Shown here: positions 24,279 to 36,944 of the stretch, in pieces | Position numbering within the stretch: the first letter of the stretch is position 1 | Layout: each line of letters begins with the position of its first letter | From: Dendrocalamus latiflorus | Taxonomy: Eukaryota > Streptophyta > Magnoliopsida > Poales > Poaceae | Direction of reading: 5' to 3' | DNA: 64,000 nt | NCBI GenBank assembly: GCA_017311315.1 | Contig: CM029670.1 | Location: 26,032,449 to 26,096,448 of the forward strand | Notes under the pieces: model-generated | Database searches by the model: none | What the model saw: only the letters and a program-made list of their open reading frames with translations | What the model was told of the DNA's origin: nothing | Made by a program: the position numbers and the translations under genes

Positions 24279-27200
24279 GGGGGTGTCTATTCCTCAGTCG
24301 CCTGAAATTTTTTAAAATCTCAGTCGATTTTTGTTTGTCCATTTGATCACCATCCAACGGTTCTCTGTTGTTTCTATTTCCGTGCTGTTTCTATTTCTGT
24401 TACTGTGTTGAGTTGTTTTGGACTGCCTTGTTCCTTATTGGGTCCGCAAGTTTTAGATGGGCAGACCCGCTAACATGTCAAAAAATATGTGTCGTGTCAA
24501 CTATTTTTCAGTTGCGCTTTGATGTTCCAACTGGATGGAGCAAATGTTATCCCCTGCTCCACCTGTGCTCCTTAATGAGTTCAGGATTTTCCTATGCTGA
24601 TCCATTAAGAGAGTTAGGCTCCACCGTGCTGTTCAACTGAAAAAATAGGAGCATATTACAAAAGGCAGAAGACAACACAGTTGGCGTTGCTGCCCGAAAC
24701 TGCCTTCCTTTTGACCTTCTTTCTACTGCAATACATGATAAGTGCAAAGAACTTGCATTAAAACAAGTAGTACATTAAAGAAGAAAGAAACCACCAGAAT
24801 AGGAACATTCCAACTATGCATATCTAAACATTACTACATACTGAATTAACCTACTGTTGCTACCTTGGACAAAACTTCTACTAACATGCAACATAGTTCT
24901 GAATTAGCACATTCAACTATTCGAGCTGCCACTTGCAATTGCACTTTGTAGAAGCTGCGTCTAGCAATATTCCCCAAAAAAGAGAAATTTCTATAATTAG
25001 TGAACCCGTACATAAACAAATTATAATACCATAATTTTCCAAAGTTGATAAAAAAACGACAAGGCGAAAAATAACATTTAAGGTAAACAAAATTTGCACA
25101 TCAGTTGTGAACTGAAATTTCTACAATGATGTGAGTTTTTTATGTGGTATTAGACCGAGTGATTCCCCTTACAAAGTCTGATAAACAAATATTGTTTTAA
25201 GCTAGAGAACCTAGACGAACCCCTACAAAAGTAAAATTTTATTGTAGTATGGCCCAACTCAACACAACCTGCAACAATTGCATTGAAGTATCGGTGGCCC
25301 ATCTTGCAGCAAATAAACCCAACACAACAAATCATTGCATTGAAATTGCACCTCAGGGTAGACTGCAAGATTTATTTTAGTGTACTTTCTTACTAGTCAC
25401 ATGAAAGGTCTAAAAATCTTGAAGAAGGAAGAATGCCACTTGACAACCTAGAAGAAATAATAAGGCACGAAGTTGGTATTTTAGCATGAAATAAGAAAAA
25501 ACAAAATTTTTGGGAAATTACATATCTACAATATTTAAACTTAAAGTGAAATTAAAAAATCAAGAACAATTTTAAAAAGAACAGGTAGAAAATTGCAGCA
25601 AAGCTTTTCTAAAATTGCATAACACTTATGACTACAATTTTATCTAAAGTACTATGTAATTTTTCATGTGGCAGATATTTCCATAGCATATAAGCAATTA
25701 TGTCATTTTATACCTAGTAACAACGCAAATCTTAAAAAAATTAGTAACGATGCGAAGCCACAAATTGTTCGGTAATATGCATGTAGAAGCTACTCCATGA
25801 CACAAAGCAACTATGTAAAAGCAATACATCTACATAATGCGAACATGGGACAAGGCACTGGAAGGCTGCAAACCACTTCAGATGCAAAACCAGGGACTAG
25901 CTGATCATTCCAAGAAAGACTTGAGCTGACACTCAACATCACATTTCACTAGTGTATTTACAAGGGGCAGTTCAAAGGGGAATAGGACAAAAAAGAATAG
26001 TTAAAAATGGGCAAAACCAATTGACAATCATTAACTAACCTGAGCACTAAATTGTGTGCAATTTGAGTCAAATCAACATCAATAACAGAGGACACTAGAT
26101 CAAAATCAGATAGAGCACACAAAGCATATGGTGGAACTAGCACACGCAACCTTGGACAGAAGACACATGATTTCTCTCATTAGAACCTTACACAAATAAT
26201 AGAAACAAATTAATTTTTTATGGTAGACAGAAAATGACTCATTATTTGATAACCATAACAAAAATAAATAGACATGAACATAAACTAAATTCAGCACATA
26301 TCAATTGGAAGAACATAGAAGATTTATCTCAATAGAACCCTGCAAAAATGACAAACACATTTAAATTTCTAGAGTAGACAGAATAAAACCATTTGTTTGT
26401 GAACCCTTACAAAAATAAATAGCATAAACATTAACTAAAAATGAATATGAGTTCTAATGAACAAATATATGACAAATTGCACAAACTTCGAACTAAAATT
26501 GCACATTACCTAACACTGAATGTTTAGTTAAAAATCTTTCAAGTTTCTATACTAACCAAGCAAGTTACTTTCTAGGCTATGACAAGGATAAATAATATGT
26601 TAGTGAACCCCTAACATTATACAAAATGCTAACCTAAACAAATCAAATGTAAATCACACTAGGATACAAAAAAAATAGATAGATTCAACAAGGCATCTAC
26701 CTTATGCTCTGTGCAATACTAATATGTCATTGTTGCAATAAAATTTACACTCCACAACTCTGCATTTATATTGAAAAAGAACATATTAAATGAGGCCATA
26801 ATGTAAATGCACTTGTAGAATACTAAAATTGCACATTATGTCAAATTGAAAGTTCAATTAAATTAGTGTGCAAGTTTGCATATGATCTAATATTTCAAAT
26901 TTTATAGCTTAAATTGCAAGTTATTAGGAACATTAACTTTTGAGTAAAGGTTATTCAGTACATCTCTTGTAAATTTGGAGAAGAAAATAACATACTTAAT
27001 GTATAACTTAGTTTCAACATTACTAGGGGCATAGGTTAATAAGTGTATGAAAGCTATGCCGAAACAACTCCATAAAGATACTCTTAGTACAGCTACAACT
27101 CACTTCAAACATTTGAACAAATGAATTTTTGGAGATATGACAGATAAGTGAACACCATATTACTATTGAGATAACATAAGAGGATATTAGGAGCTATTTG

Positions 27201-29700
27201 AGAAAAAGAACAAAGAAGATTTCACAGTTTGGATATAATAAAGCATTTAGAAGACATGAAAAATAGCTCAAATTGTTCAGGAAATATTACAACACAAAAT
27301 TTTACCTAGAGCAAAGGAAAATAATTGGTACCTGAATAAAGGTATAACTCTAGATCTCCAGTTCCTCGCTAATTTTGGCTTCCTAACTATTACCATGCCA
27401 GCATTGTAGTAAGAGTTACTGAGTTAGCCAACTAAATGCATTAAAACACATGGGTATTTTACATTAATTTTTTCAGAATATGAACTGAAAACAACTGCGC
27501 ATATGACTTAACTGAATTGGTCTCAACTTAATTTGGTCAATAGGCTAGTAGAACAACTTAAATTAGTCAAAGGTAATTCTGATACATGTTCTGTATTGGA
27601 TAAAATCCAAAAAAATTCTTTTTTGGTTCCACAACTAAGCATTATCTGAAAAAACAAAAATAGAGACATAGACAAATAAATAATTATTCTAACCTAAACA
27701 AAAATGTTATAATTTGTGAACCCTTCAAAAACAGAGACACAAATTTTATCTAAACTTGACAAAACCAAATTAATGATTGGTGAACCCCTTCAAACAAAGC
27801 ATATATAGAAATTTACTCTAATCTAAACAACTAAAAAATAAACTAGATGAAGCCCTACAAAATTGAAAAGGGTACAGGTCAGGAAAATTATAGATCTTCA
27901 ATATTGAAATTCGAAGAGAAATTGAAAATCAAGATCAAACAGAAAATTGCAGCAAAGCTTTTCTGAAATTGCATATTACTGAAGACTGCAATTTTAGATT
28001 AAATACTATGAAATTTTTCATGTGGCAGTTATTTCATAGGATGAAGCAATTGCCATTTATCTTCTATAATTTACCCATTAATGCCTCCATGCATGTACTA
28101 GCATAGCACATTCATCACTACTGCTACTACTGTTTAGATCCCCTCCCCCTTGAAACTAGAAAATCTCGACGCGTGCCAATTACAAAAGAGATAACAAAAT
28201 AGAAACACAAGACACATTGTTCTCCTAAAGCACAGGCAACGGTAAATGAGGAACAACAAGCCAACATTATGTATGAGGTGACACATTCTTATTATTAACT
28301 ACAGCTGCATCAGCAATGCAGAATTGCAAATTCTGAAGAACTTACAGAGCCTTCAACTTTGTAGCCTTGTCAAAGTAAGGCTTCTTCTCCTGAACTAAGG
28401 CTTCTCGTGATCCAGATAATCAACACATGTTATGTAGCCATGAGCAACTATGCAATCGGACACATCAAAAATTGAACAGACAAGGGAATGGAAGTAGCGC
28501 TACTGACTTCTTCAGTCGTGGATTTCCACTTCTTCCCTCCTTCCTTTAAAACATGTAAAATATGCATACATAATATGCCACAAAATCTGATGAGTGAGAT
28601 GAGAGCATTGCCTTCAATTGCTACAGAACCAATAGAATAGAAAGACAGAATCGCATATGCATCGAAAAATGATTTGACACAAGAAGTTCAGACTAAAACA
28701 TAGTTAGATAAAAATTTCAGCAATGTACTGTGTTCAGACTACATTTTGCAAAATCAAACTAAATTCAGAGAGTGGTACAAAAGGCAATATACTACTAGCT
28801 TCTTGCGAACATAATACTGGCCTCTGATAAAATTAAGACATGCATCAGTACATTAGTTCCGCAGCAACCAGCAAGATTCCTTGGACATGCGGTGTGATGT
28901 CTTCCCCTTCCTCCTTTCTTATCTGCACACACCAAAAGAACTGACAAATTCGTCAGATTTGTGGGAAACAACACCTTAAATCTCTAGCAAAACCACAGAT
29001 CCACAACCCTAGAATCACATGAACACAAAATTGCTCTAAAATAGTTACCTATATGCTGGAATATACAAAGTTGAAAAACACGATCTGCACCTCTCTGCAT
29101 GCAAACTGCAGAGAGAGAAGGAAGGTAATGAAAAGCCACACATCAAAGTGATGTCACCATCAAGTACAAATTGAAGCACCCCAAACAGAATGCGATTCCA
29201 CGAATCATCTAGATCTCGCCCAGATAGAAGCAATTTCACAGCATTACAAACATATGAAAGGAACCTCAAAATTTGAGCTCAAAAGCCACACATCAAAGGC
29301 TCAAATCGATACAACTCAAATACAACCAAGCTGTGGCGGCGAAAACAACAACACCGACGACGAGAGCCCTCACCAAGAACTGGTGCTCACCTCCAAGTCG
29401 CTCGTCATCGCAAATCGTAGACACTCGCTGCCTTGCTATCTCCTCTCTGCCTCCGCCTCTTCGTTGGAGAATGGAAACACAACCAAAAAAGGGGAAAGGC
29501 ACGGGTAACTACAGTAGTGTAGAATATGAGAGGTGAGGAAGCTGTCTAAAAACTAACGGATCGGTTAGCACACAAGAATCCAATAGTAGGACGGCCCGTT
29601 AATCAGAAACAAATATAGCACACATCTCAAAGAGATCAAACAGCCACAGAATCGACTGAAATTTTATAAATTTTCAGACGACTGTGATTTAGCAAAACCG
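24279..29700. mobile_element. Non-autonomous Mutator-like element, 5,422 bp
   Basis: A perfect 9-bp duplication TAAAAGAAT flanks both ends (24270-24278 and 29701-29709), the length typical of Mutator superfamily elements. The inverted ends share CAGTCG(C/T)CTGAAA and AAAAT(C/T)TCAGTCGATT, read from 24294 rightwards and from about 29690 leftwards. The outermost 15 bases match less well. No transposase is seen. 25505-25720 and 27870-28080 are direct repeats (GAAAATTGCAGCAAAGCTTTTCT, given here as the block GCAGCAAAGCTTTTCT). At 29290-29505 there is a GC-rich, exon-like segment read toward the left, which could be a captured gene end. The interior is very AT-rich. Confidence 0.8.
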
Positions 29701-29903
29701 TAAAAGAATATACACTTATTGTAAGTTTTTCACCTTCTACCTCTACTTAGATACGTTGGAAGCACAAATATGGTACTGCATGCTCAAAGGTATTTATGGT
29801 ACTGCATGCTCAAAGGTTCTTAAATACGTTGGAAGTACAAATATATATTTGGTACTGCATGCTACTTTGAGCTTACTAATTCTACTGCCGGCCACTAGCT
29901 AAG

Positions 29904-32135
29904 CTAGCAGACGCCATTGGTCTTCCACGCCTCCGCCACCGACCGCTGCGTCTGCACCTCCGACATCTTGGTATGGCAGTCCAGCAGCGGGGGCGTTTCC
30001 TGCCTGAGCTTGGCGGGGAGAGCGTCAAGCTGGCGCATGACCTTGTCGACGTCGGCGAGGAGTCGCTCGGCGAGGGCGCGGCTGAAATCCTCCCGCACGA
30101 CGACGCGGAGCACCGTGACGTGCTGCGCGTCGGGCGGCATGGTGTAGGCCGGCACGATCCAGCCGAAGCGGCGCAGCATGTGGGCGACCTCGAACTCGTC
30201 GTGGCGGCTGCGGTCCCTGAGCGAGAAGGCCACCAGCGGCACGCCGTCGTCCTTGGAGACGATGTCGAAGCGGCCGCTGCGCTTCAGCCCCGCCCTGAGC
30301 GCCGCCGCGTTCTTACGGCAGTTCTCCGTGATGTTCCGGTAGCCCTGCATCATATCGCGCACACATGCATGAACATCTCGTTACTGCATTAATTAATTTC
30401 ATGATAAGTACTGATGCGTCAATGAATTACCTCGAATCCATGGCGAATAAGCTGGTAATACTGCGCAATTACTTGGCTAGAACCTGCAATTAAATTGTGC
30501 ACGAACAATCACTGGTTAATTAACCATCTGCATTCTGCAGTGACAAAGTTATATATCGAACTTCGAGAACTTTTTTTGTTACCTTTGGAGAAGTTGAGCG
30601 TGAAGGTGGGCTGGTCGGCGCCGAGGTAGTTGATGTGGAAGACGAGCTCCTCCGGCAGGTCGTCCTTGGTGCGCCAGATGCACCAGCCGATGCCGGCGTA
30701 GACGAGACCGTACTTGTGGCCGCTGACGTTGATGCTCCTCACCAGCGGCAGCCGGAAGTCCCACTCCAGCTCCGGGTACAGGAACGGCGCGACGAACCCG
30801 CCGCTCGCCGCGTCGACGTGGATCGACGTCTCCCACCCCGTCTCCGCGTTCCTCCTCTCGAGGAGGTCGTTGAGGAGTTTGATGTCCTCGAACTCGCCGT
30901 TGAGAGTGGAGCCGAGGATCGCCGCTACGCAGATGGTGTTCTCGTCGACCATCTCCACCGCCTTCTCCGGGTCCATGACGTAGTACCCTTCCCGGAGCTT
31001 CACCTCCCGGAGCTCCACCTCGAAGTACCTCGCGAACTTCTCCCAGCAGACCTGCACGTTGGCGCCGGTGACGATGTTGGGCCTGTCGAACGGCTTGCCC
31101 TCGGTGCGGCGGCGGTTCTGCCAGCGGCGCTTGAAGGCGAGGCCGGCGAGCATGATGGCCTCGGAGGAGCCGACGGTGCCGACGCCGATGGCGGGGTCGG
31201 AGTCGGCGGCGAGGGGCGCGTGGAAGAGGCGCGCGATCATGTTGACGCAGCGGTTCTGGAGATCGGTGGTGACGGGGTACTCGTGCATGTCGACGTAGTT
31301 CTTGCTGGCGGCGGCCATGGCGAGGCGGTCGCACTCGGGCTCCATCCACGTCGTCACAAACGACGCCAGGTTCAGCCGCGGGTTGCCGTCCAGCATCAGC
31401 TCGTCGCTGATGATCTGGTACGCCGCCTCCTTGGGCATTGAGTTCGCCGGCATCCGGTGCCTAATTAAAACACACACATATATATGTTCCAAAATTACTT
31501 CCAATACAACTATCAATACGGGAATGCACAAGCGTAAGATCCTGAGTAACATATATACAATTATCAGTACCAAATACGACACTGAAAGGCTCGTTGCAGG
31601 CTGATACTGCAACAAACAAAATAGGAGAAGTAACATCGTTTTTGTCCGGCAAAATTTCGCTGACAGATTCTGGGCGTTGCTTGTCTATCAATTTCTCAAA
31701 CAAATATAATCTTCACTGACAAGATTTCGCCCACGGGTGTTGTCAAGTAAGTCGAGTTTTCAGCTAAAGTTCCTTATTACTATTGCACTGTGGACACTTG
31801 GCTGAACTGAATACGTGAGAGCGCGAAAAAGTAGAGGACGGGACAACGGATGAAAGACTTTTGATCAGCAACCGAAGGATTAGAAAGGGCATTTGATTGT
31901 ACGTTCTTAAGTCAAAAGTAAATTCCCAAGTCAAAAGTAAAGGTGCTAGCTCTAAAGTAAAACAGTGCCCGGCCGGAACATCGACAAGATGAACAGATTA
32001 CCTACGACAAAAAAAAAACAGCTACGGAAATGATTTGAATTCATGCCTGGGGAGTGAGGAGCTGACGTAGCGCGACGCGAACGTCGAGTGGACGGACATG
32101 TCGGAGTCGTCGGAGAAGGTCTTGGAGAGCACCAT
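29904..32135 (-). CDS. GAD: Glutamate decarboxylase (four exons)
   Basis: Pyridoxal-phosphate enzyme that converts L-glutamate to GABA and CO2 in the cytosol. Exons, minus strand: 32135-32047, 31460-30583, 30483-30431 and 30344-29904; phases agree and give 486 residues. The start MVLSKTFSDDSD is typical of plant GADs. Core motifs are NLASFVTTWMEPE, GTVGSSEA (about 124-131), HVDAASGGF (about 244-252) and SGHKYG with the PLP lysine at about 279. Introns 2 and 3 are GT-AG; intron 1 begins GC. The C-terminus reads QRSVAEAWKTNGVC: compared with plant GADs as I know them, it lacks the Lys-rich stretch after the Trp, so calmodulin activation may be weak or absent. The paralogue number is not assigned. 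A MULE ends 203 bp beyond the stop. Confidence 0.93.
31461..32046 (-). other. GC-AG intron 1 of GAD
   Basis: The exon 1 end is CTCCCCAG and the intron begins GCATGA; it ends TTAATTAG before GCACCGGATGCC. Joining here gives S-L-P-R-H-R-M-P, the spacing conserved in plant GADs. No GT gives that join: reading on past CCCCAG reaches an in-frame stop, and the nearest GT would add about seven residues. GC-AG introns are a known minor class in plants. A cDNA would settle it. Confidence 0.75.
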
Positions 32136-32213
32136 GGCTGCAAATTAATTAGCCTCTGTATGTGTTGTTGCGAGTTGTGGTGGTGGCAATGGAGCGATCT
32201 GATGTGCGTGTAC

Positions 32214-32222
32214 TGTTTATAT
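32214..32222 (-). promoter_or_regulatory. Probable TATA box of GAD
   Basis: On the minus strand the sequence GTGTATATAAACAG lies about 80-90 bases before the GAD start codon, a normal distance for a plant core promoter with a short leader. The leader is rich in CA and AC. Confidence 0.6.
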
Positions 32223-32389
32223 ACACCCGCCGGGTCAGGGTTGGGAGTGGTTGACTTAAAAGGGTAAGAAAAAAACGACTTGAGGTAGAAGAAGAATATA
32301 TGCTAGGGCCTACGCGTTCTTGCATCTTTCGATTATTATTACGAGTATCTATTCCATTCTCTACGTACATCAGAGGCCGAAGGAAATTT

Positions 32390-32580
32390 TTTTTCAATAA
32401 TTAATTTTTTATTTCGAATTACAAAATTATACTTGTGATTTTCTTTGTAGTTTTGACCACATATCCCCGTACAGTTGGACGAATTAGGCTAGTCGCCCAA
32501 CCGTTAGGTGATATGTAGCCAAGTCGCCCAACCGTTGGGTGACAAGCCTCTGTTCGCTCAGTGGTTGGGCGACTAGGGGT
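32390..32580 (+). repeat. Left terminal inverted repeat with subterminal repeats
   Basis: Besides matching the right end in inverse orientation, it holds GTCGCCCAACCGTTAGGTGA, GTCGCCCAACCGTTGGGTGA and, inverted, GTGGTTGGGCGACT. The unit is itself close to a palindrome. Confidence 0.7.
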
Positions 32581-32624
32581 ATACCCCCTCGTCGCGTGCG
32601 GCCGACCGAGCGCATTGCTCATTT

Positions 32625-32755
32625 CGCTTTGGTCGAGAGAAAAGTGAGAAAGGGAGAAGAGAAAGAGGAAAAAGAGAGGAGAGGAGGGAGGGGAGGAGGA
32701 GGAGAGGCGGAGAGAGGAGGGAGGAGGAGTGAGGAGGAGAGATCTGCTCACTCCT
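32625..32755 (+). repeat. Purine-rich GA tract
   Basis: About 130 bases nearly all A and G on the plus strand (AGAGGAGGAGGAG-type units) just inside the left end of the PMD element. It could act as a leader or promoter element of the PMD transcript or form triplex DNA. The frames on both strands are chance. Confidence 0.7.
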
Positions 32756-33267
32756 CATCAATTTATAAGCGAGGAGGTGAGTGTCCTGTATTTCTTTGTA
32801 GATTTACTTTTAAAATAAGGTAGGATAGCAACTAAAATTATTATATGTGTGGTTTAGAATGTAACGTCAATTTAGTTGTTAATAGTTGTATTGCTGTTTA
32901 GATCGCCTTGTTGGGCATTTGAAGGCATAGTTAATTTTGTTAGTCGCTTATAAATTGTAGAAACCTCCTAATAAGTATTCTTCATTATTAGAATAATTAA
33001 TAGCCATTGAAAGATTTAAAACTGTTCATGATGATTAGAATAGCGCGCGCCAATTTGAAATAATACACGGCGATTTAAGATTATGTGTAGCGATTAAAAA
33101 TGTACACTATGATTTAAATAGGATTTGAGTTGTAAAAATCCACAAATCACTAAAATAAAATTTAGGGATTCATAGTATAATTAATTTAATTATTATTTAA
33201 GATTTACCTTTTGTTATATCTGTGAGTAATTGTGTCGTAATTGCCAACTTCAAATTGATTTGCAGAT

Positions 33268-35990
33268 ATGGCTCACGACATTGGTGGTTCGGACTGGCCT
33301 TTCAGCAAATTGGACTAGCACATCAACGCGCAGTACCGCGCAAGCCATTGTGTTCTGTGTCCCAAGGGTGGGGACGAGGCGACCCAGTTGGGGGTCATCC
33401 ATACGTGGACATCCTAACGTGCTTGGAGACTGGACCCATGCTAGAGACAAGTTTGTCTCGAAACTGTGGCACCTCTTTTCATGATATTTCTACTACTTAC
33501 TGACTTCTTCGTGCTTTACAGGCTGAGCGATGTTGGCATTCTACCTCTCGCGCTAATGGTGGAGGCCATTGACGTGGACAATGCACTGGTCGAGGAGGCC
33601 AGGGAGGTCGAGGCCGACCCAGAGCAGTCACGATAGTTCCCAGTCGACTGGTCATTGCTGACATATCTATTGGACTGGTGCAGCCCATTATAGACACCTT
33701 CCACCTCCCATTTAGGGAGATGGCCCCTACTCTGTAGGACGTCGTGATGCTGCTAGGCCTGCTTATCACGGGAGATGCTGCCTCCCTAGAGGATGTGCTT
33801 GCCAACTGGCACACAGACCTGCTGGGTAGGTTTGACAAGGTTTTTCGGCTGAGGCCACACCAACATACTACGTCTTCCCGATGTGACATAAGCATGGCCT
33901 GCTCATGCAATGGCTTTAACACTTTCAGGTACATATTCTATCCATTTTTTCTGTTTAGCGAATCACAATCTTTACCACATGACAGGCTTACAAAATTTTC
34001 ATTTTTGTACAGAAGGACCCAGACGCCAATGAGTACTAGGTGTCGTGGCACCTCGAGGCGTACTTGTTGTAGATGTTCGGCTGGGTACTGTTTACCAGTA
34101 GCCAAAGTGACTCCTTCGACGCCCACCTCGTGCGGTATTTGAAGGCAATTGCTGATGGGGAGGAGATGCACGTCAGCTGGGGATCACCCGTACTTACTGT
34201 GATGCACCACTACATGTGCAACGCTTGCTGTAGGATGAGGACGACCCCTGTCCTCATAGGCTACCCCTCCTGCTACAGCTATGGCCATTTGAGCACTTCC
34301 CCCTCAGACGGCTGATGCTGCTCGACTGTGGTCTGTACCACGTGGACATGTACCACGGCAGTGCCATGGACCGGCTTACCGCAAGGTCCCTTTGGTGTCG
34401 TAGATGGGGACATGCTCTCATGAGTCTTTACTATACATGTATTACGGGTCATCATCTGTAACCACTGTTCTAGATTGTAGGCATAGTTTGCACACCTGCA
34501 GGTTAACTGTGTGTACGATAACTTCGTCAAGCACCTCGACCGCCTCACTCCTGATGACATGCATTGGGAGCCATACTCTACACAGGAGATCATGGACTGC
34601 GCCCCCTCTGGGCTCTTGTCACTGTGCTTGCGCGACTGAGCATAGTGGCTCATGCGAAAGAACTTATCTTTGGCGTGTTCGTCGATGACTATATGGTGCA
34701 AAGGGTGATGCGCCTGTCCCCGTCAGGTGTCGGGTGCCTAACTCAGTGCATGTGTGAGTTGCACACAACAGATATCCCTATATTTTTTTGTAGTTCTATT
34801 ATGATGCATTCCAATTGCAACTGTACGTTTCGTAGACACAGTAGAAGGGGTGGTAGCGGGGTGAGCTGGGCCACGAAGAAGGCACTGTGGGTGGCGGAGT
34901 GGGTAAAGGCACTCCAAGACTTCGTGCAAGAGGCCACTGCACATGACCTCAGCACATACGATGAGTACCTACACTCGTACGCTCTGCAGACATGCACCAG
35001 GTTGGTGCGTGTCATTGACCCTCCCCTGCTCACGTACTAGCACCGACTGACGTGTACTCCATGCACTTAGCACGGAACTTCGTCCTCGTGGTAGCACGAA
35101 ACTTCGCCCTCATTGTAGGTATGCTTTTATGTACTTCTTACAAACGGACATCACCACCAAGATTGTGATAGACATCGGGTCGATCATGCACAGGTCCACC
35201 CACGGGTTGGAGGTGACACACGATGAGCTGCTGCACATTGTCCATCGGGTCTACAAGATGGGGGAGGCATGTGCTCACCCTTGCATTGTGCAAGACGCTC
35301 TCGAAGGTGGACATGTTGATGCATACTCGAGGTCGCCATGTCTTGTAGCTCAAGGAGGAGGCTCCGGAGGGCCATCTGCATGGGCCTCACCGATACCTTA
35401 CCAGGCTAGAGGGTCGGCGTGGCCACATGCCTACCCTCGAGCACCACCACCACCACCGTTGGACCAGGCCAGAGGGTCAGAGTGGGCACATGCCTACACA
35501 CCAGCACTACCGTCATCGGCAGGGTAGGACACATTGTTCGGCCAAGGTGGGTATAGTGGGTATAACAGTTGGCTACAGACCATAGCCCATGTGGAATGTA
35601 CGTTTCATCTCTTAATGTTTTTTCGTGTCAATATATTGCAGGAATAAACAATACTTGTCCTGCAGGAATGACGCATCGACTAGGAGTTCATCTATCCCCA
35701 CACAAGGATCTCTTGGGGGACGTGACCGACTTCCTTGCAAATGACTCAATGGAGGTCCTTTTCGGGTTGCAGCTCAGCAGTACCCTAGTTCCCATGCAGC
35801 CACAGGTGGAGTCGACACCCGAGGCGTTGGTAGCACGAGTCAGCAGGCCTCCTGACCGCCTCACCTTGTCGGGGCACCGACACTCCGTGCTGAGGAAGCC
35901 CAAACAGGATCGTATGAGCGGCCACCGGCCGGGGGTGGGACATTACGATGACAGAGGAGGTGCTGCGGGTAGTGTAGCTGGTGGTGAGTA
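33268..35990 (+). pseudogene. Plant mobile domain (PMD, MAIN-like) pseudogene
   Basis: The start ATG (33268) follows an acceptor-like TTTGCAG; the first peptide is MAHDIGGSDWPFSKLD. The PMD hallmark is near 33690-33810: FHLPFREMAPTL, stop, DVVMLLGLLITGDA. More PMD blocks lie at about 34050-34240 (AYLL, stop, MFGWVLFTSS; FDAHLVRYLKAIADGEE) and about 34830-35040 (EYLHSYALQTCTR). A Pro-rich tail follows at 35360-35530. At least four stops are explained by C-to-T changes at CAG or TGG codons. PMD proteins are nuclear in Arabidopsis (silencing and meristem roles) and often carried by transposons. This copy cannot code. Confidence 0.75.
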
Positions 35991-36034
35991 GTGGGTCTTC
36001 CGCCTACTATGTGCAGTTTTTTTGGTTGTGTACA

Positions 36035-36283
36035 TGTTGTGGCTACTGACCAAACAGAGAGAGAGAGATGGTAGTGGAGAGTAATGAAGATAAGTGTAAT
36101 GGCCTGGGTCCTCCCCATGGCTTGTGCTCATATATATATGCACATGAGGAGTGCTTTTACAATTATACCCTTACATCTGGTTATTCCCTCTGGGGGTAGT
36201 TATGTCATTACACATGGCCTATTCTGGGCCTTATGATCTCTTACCAGGCCTGCTGGGTTTAGGTGGGGGCCATCCCTACGACA
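36035..36283 (-). repeat. LTR of the Tat element (3' LTR of the minus-strand transcript)
   Basis: Starts TGTTGTGGCTACTGACC and ends CCCTACGACA on the plus strand (249 bp). It contains a GCATATATATATGAG core, read on the minus strand, as a likely TATA region. The LTR is unusually short for a 10-kb element. Confidence 0.92.
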
Positions 36284-36650
36284 GGAGCCTCTCATGGTAA
36301 AGGGCTTTCACAAGGCCGAAGCCATGTTGCCGAGTCCTTTGGCCCCCTCCGTCCCGCGGCCTGTGAACTTTTGCAAACTTCTGGAGCTGCTCTGTAACCG
36401 AAGCAGACGTGCGCGCTGCTGCAACGCTCGGACTTTCAGGCGTCCACGTGGTGCAGCGTGCTTGGCGTGGTGCGGGCGTTGAGGCGTCGTGACCCTTGAT
36501 ATGGCAGTGGACCTCCGGCGGTTTGGGCTTCTGCCGCTTGGCCTTCCGCCGGTTGGCTCTCCTGCTGACTGGGTATATATATGGCACTGCTGAGGCGTTG
36601 CTCCTGCGTATATTGTGATAGAAGCTGTTCCCCTAAAATGGGCCCCTGCC

Positions 36651-36702
36651 GTGCATCAACATTCCTGGGTGATGTTGAGCGGCTTGGGGAATGTTGATGC
36701 AC
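36651..36702. repeat. Perfect 15-bp inverted repeat
   Basis: Arms GTGCATCAACATTCC (36651-36665) and GGAATGTTGATGCAC (36688-36702) with a 22-base loop. A third copy of ATGTTGATGCAC lies near 36875. The site is between the Tat LTR and the 65-bp array, near a TATATATATGG sequence (about 36579) that might serve the opposite-strand gene. Confidence 0.85.
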
Positions 36703-36944
36703 AGAAGGAGGTCTATTTTTCCTGGGAGCTCGATCAGCGCCGGTTATCGACAGCCAGCCGCGCTTGCTGACCCCGCACCGCGCTGCCGTAGGCGATGGCG
36801 AGGTCTGCCCTGTTTTTCTTAACAGGCCTACCTACAGTGGGTGTTCCTGAGGGAGCCCGCCGGCATTACCTTGTATGTTGATGCACTTTAGGTGGCCTAT
36901 TAAGGAAAACGAGGCAGATTTCGTAGGACAAGACCCCCGTCAGC

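Noticed and set aside
30579..31441. Long frames overlapping GAD exon 2 in other frames and on the plus strand (up to 268 codons)
   Set aside because: They are shadows of a GC-rich exon; the GAD frame carries all conserved motifs.
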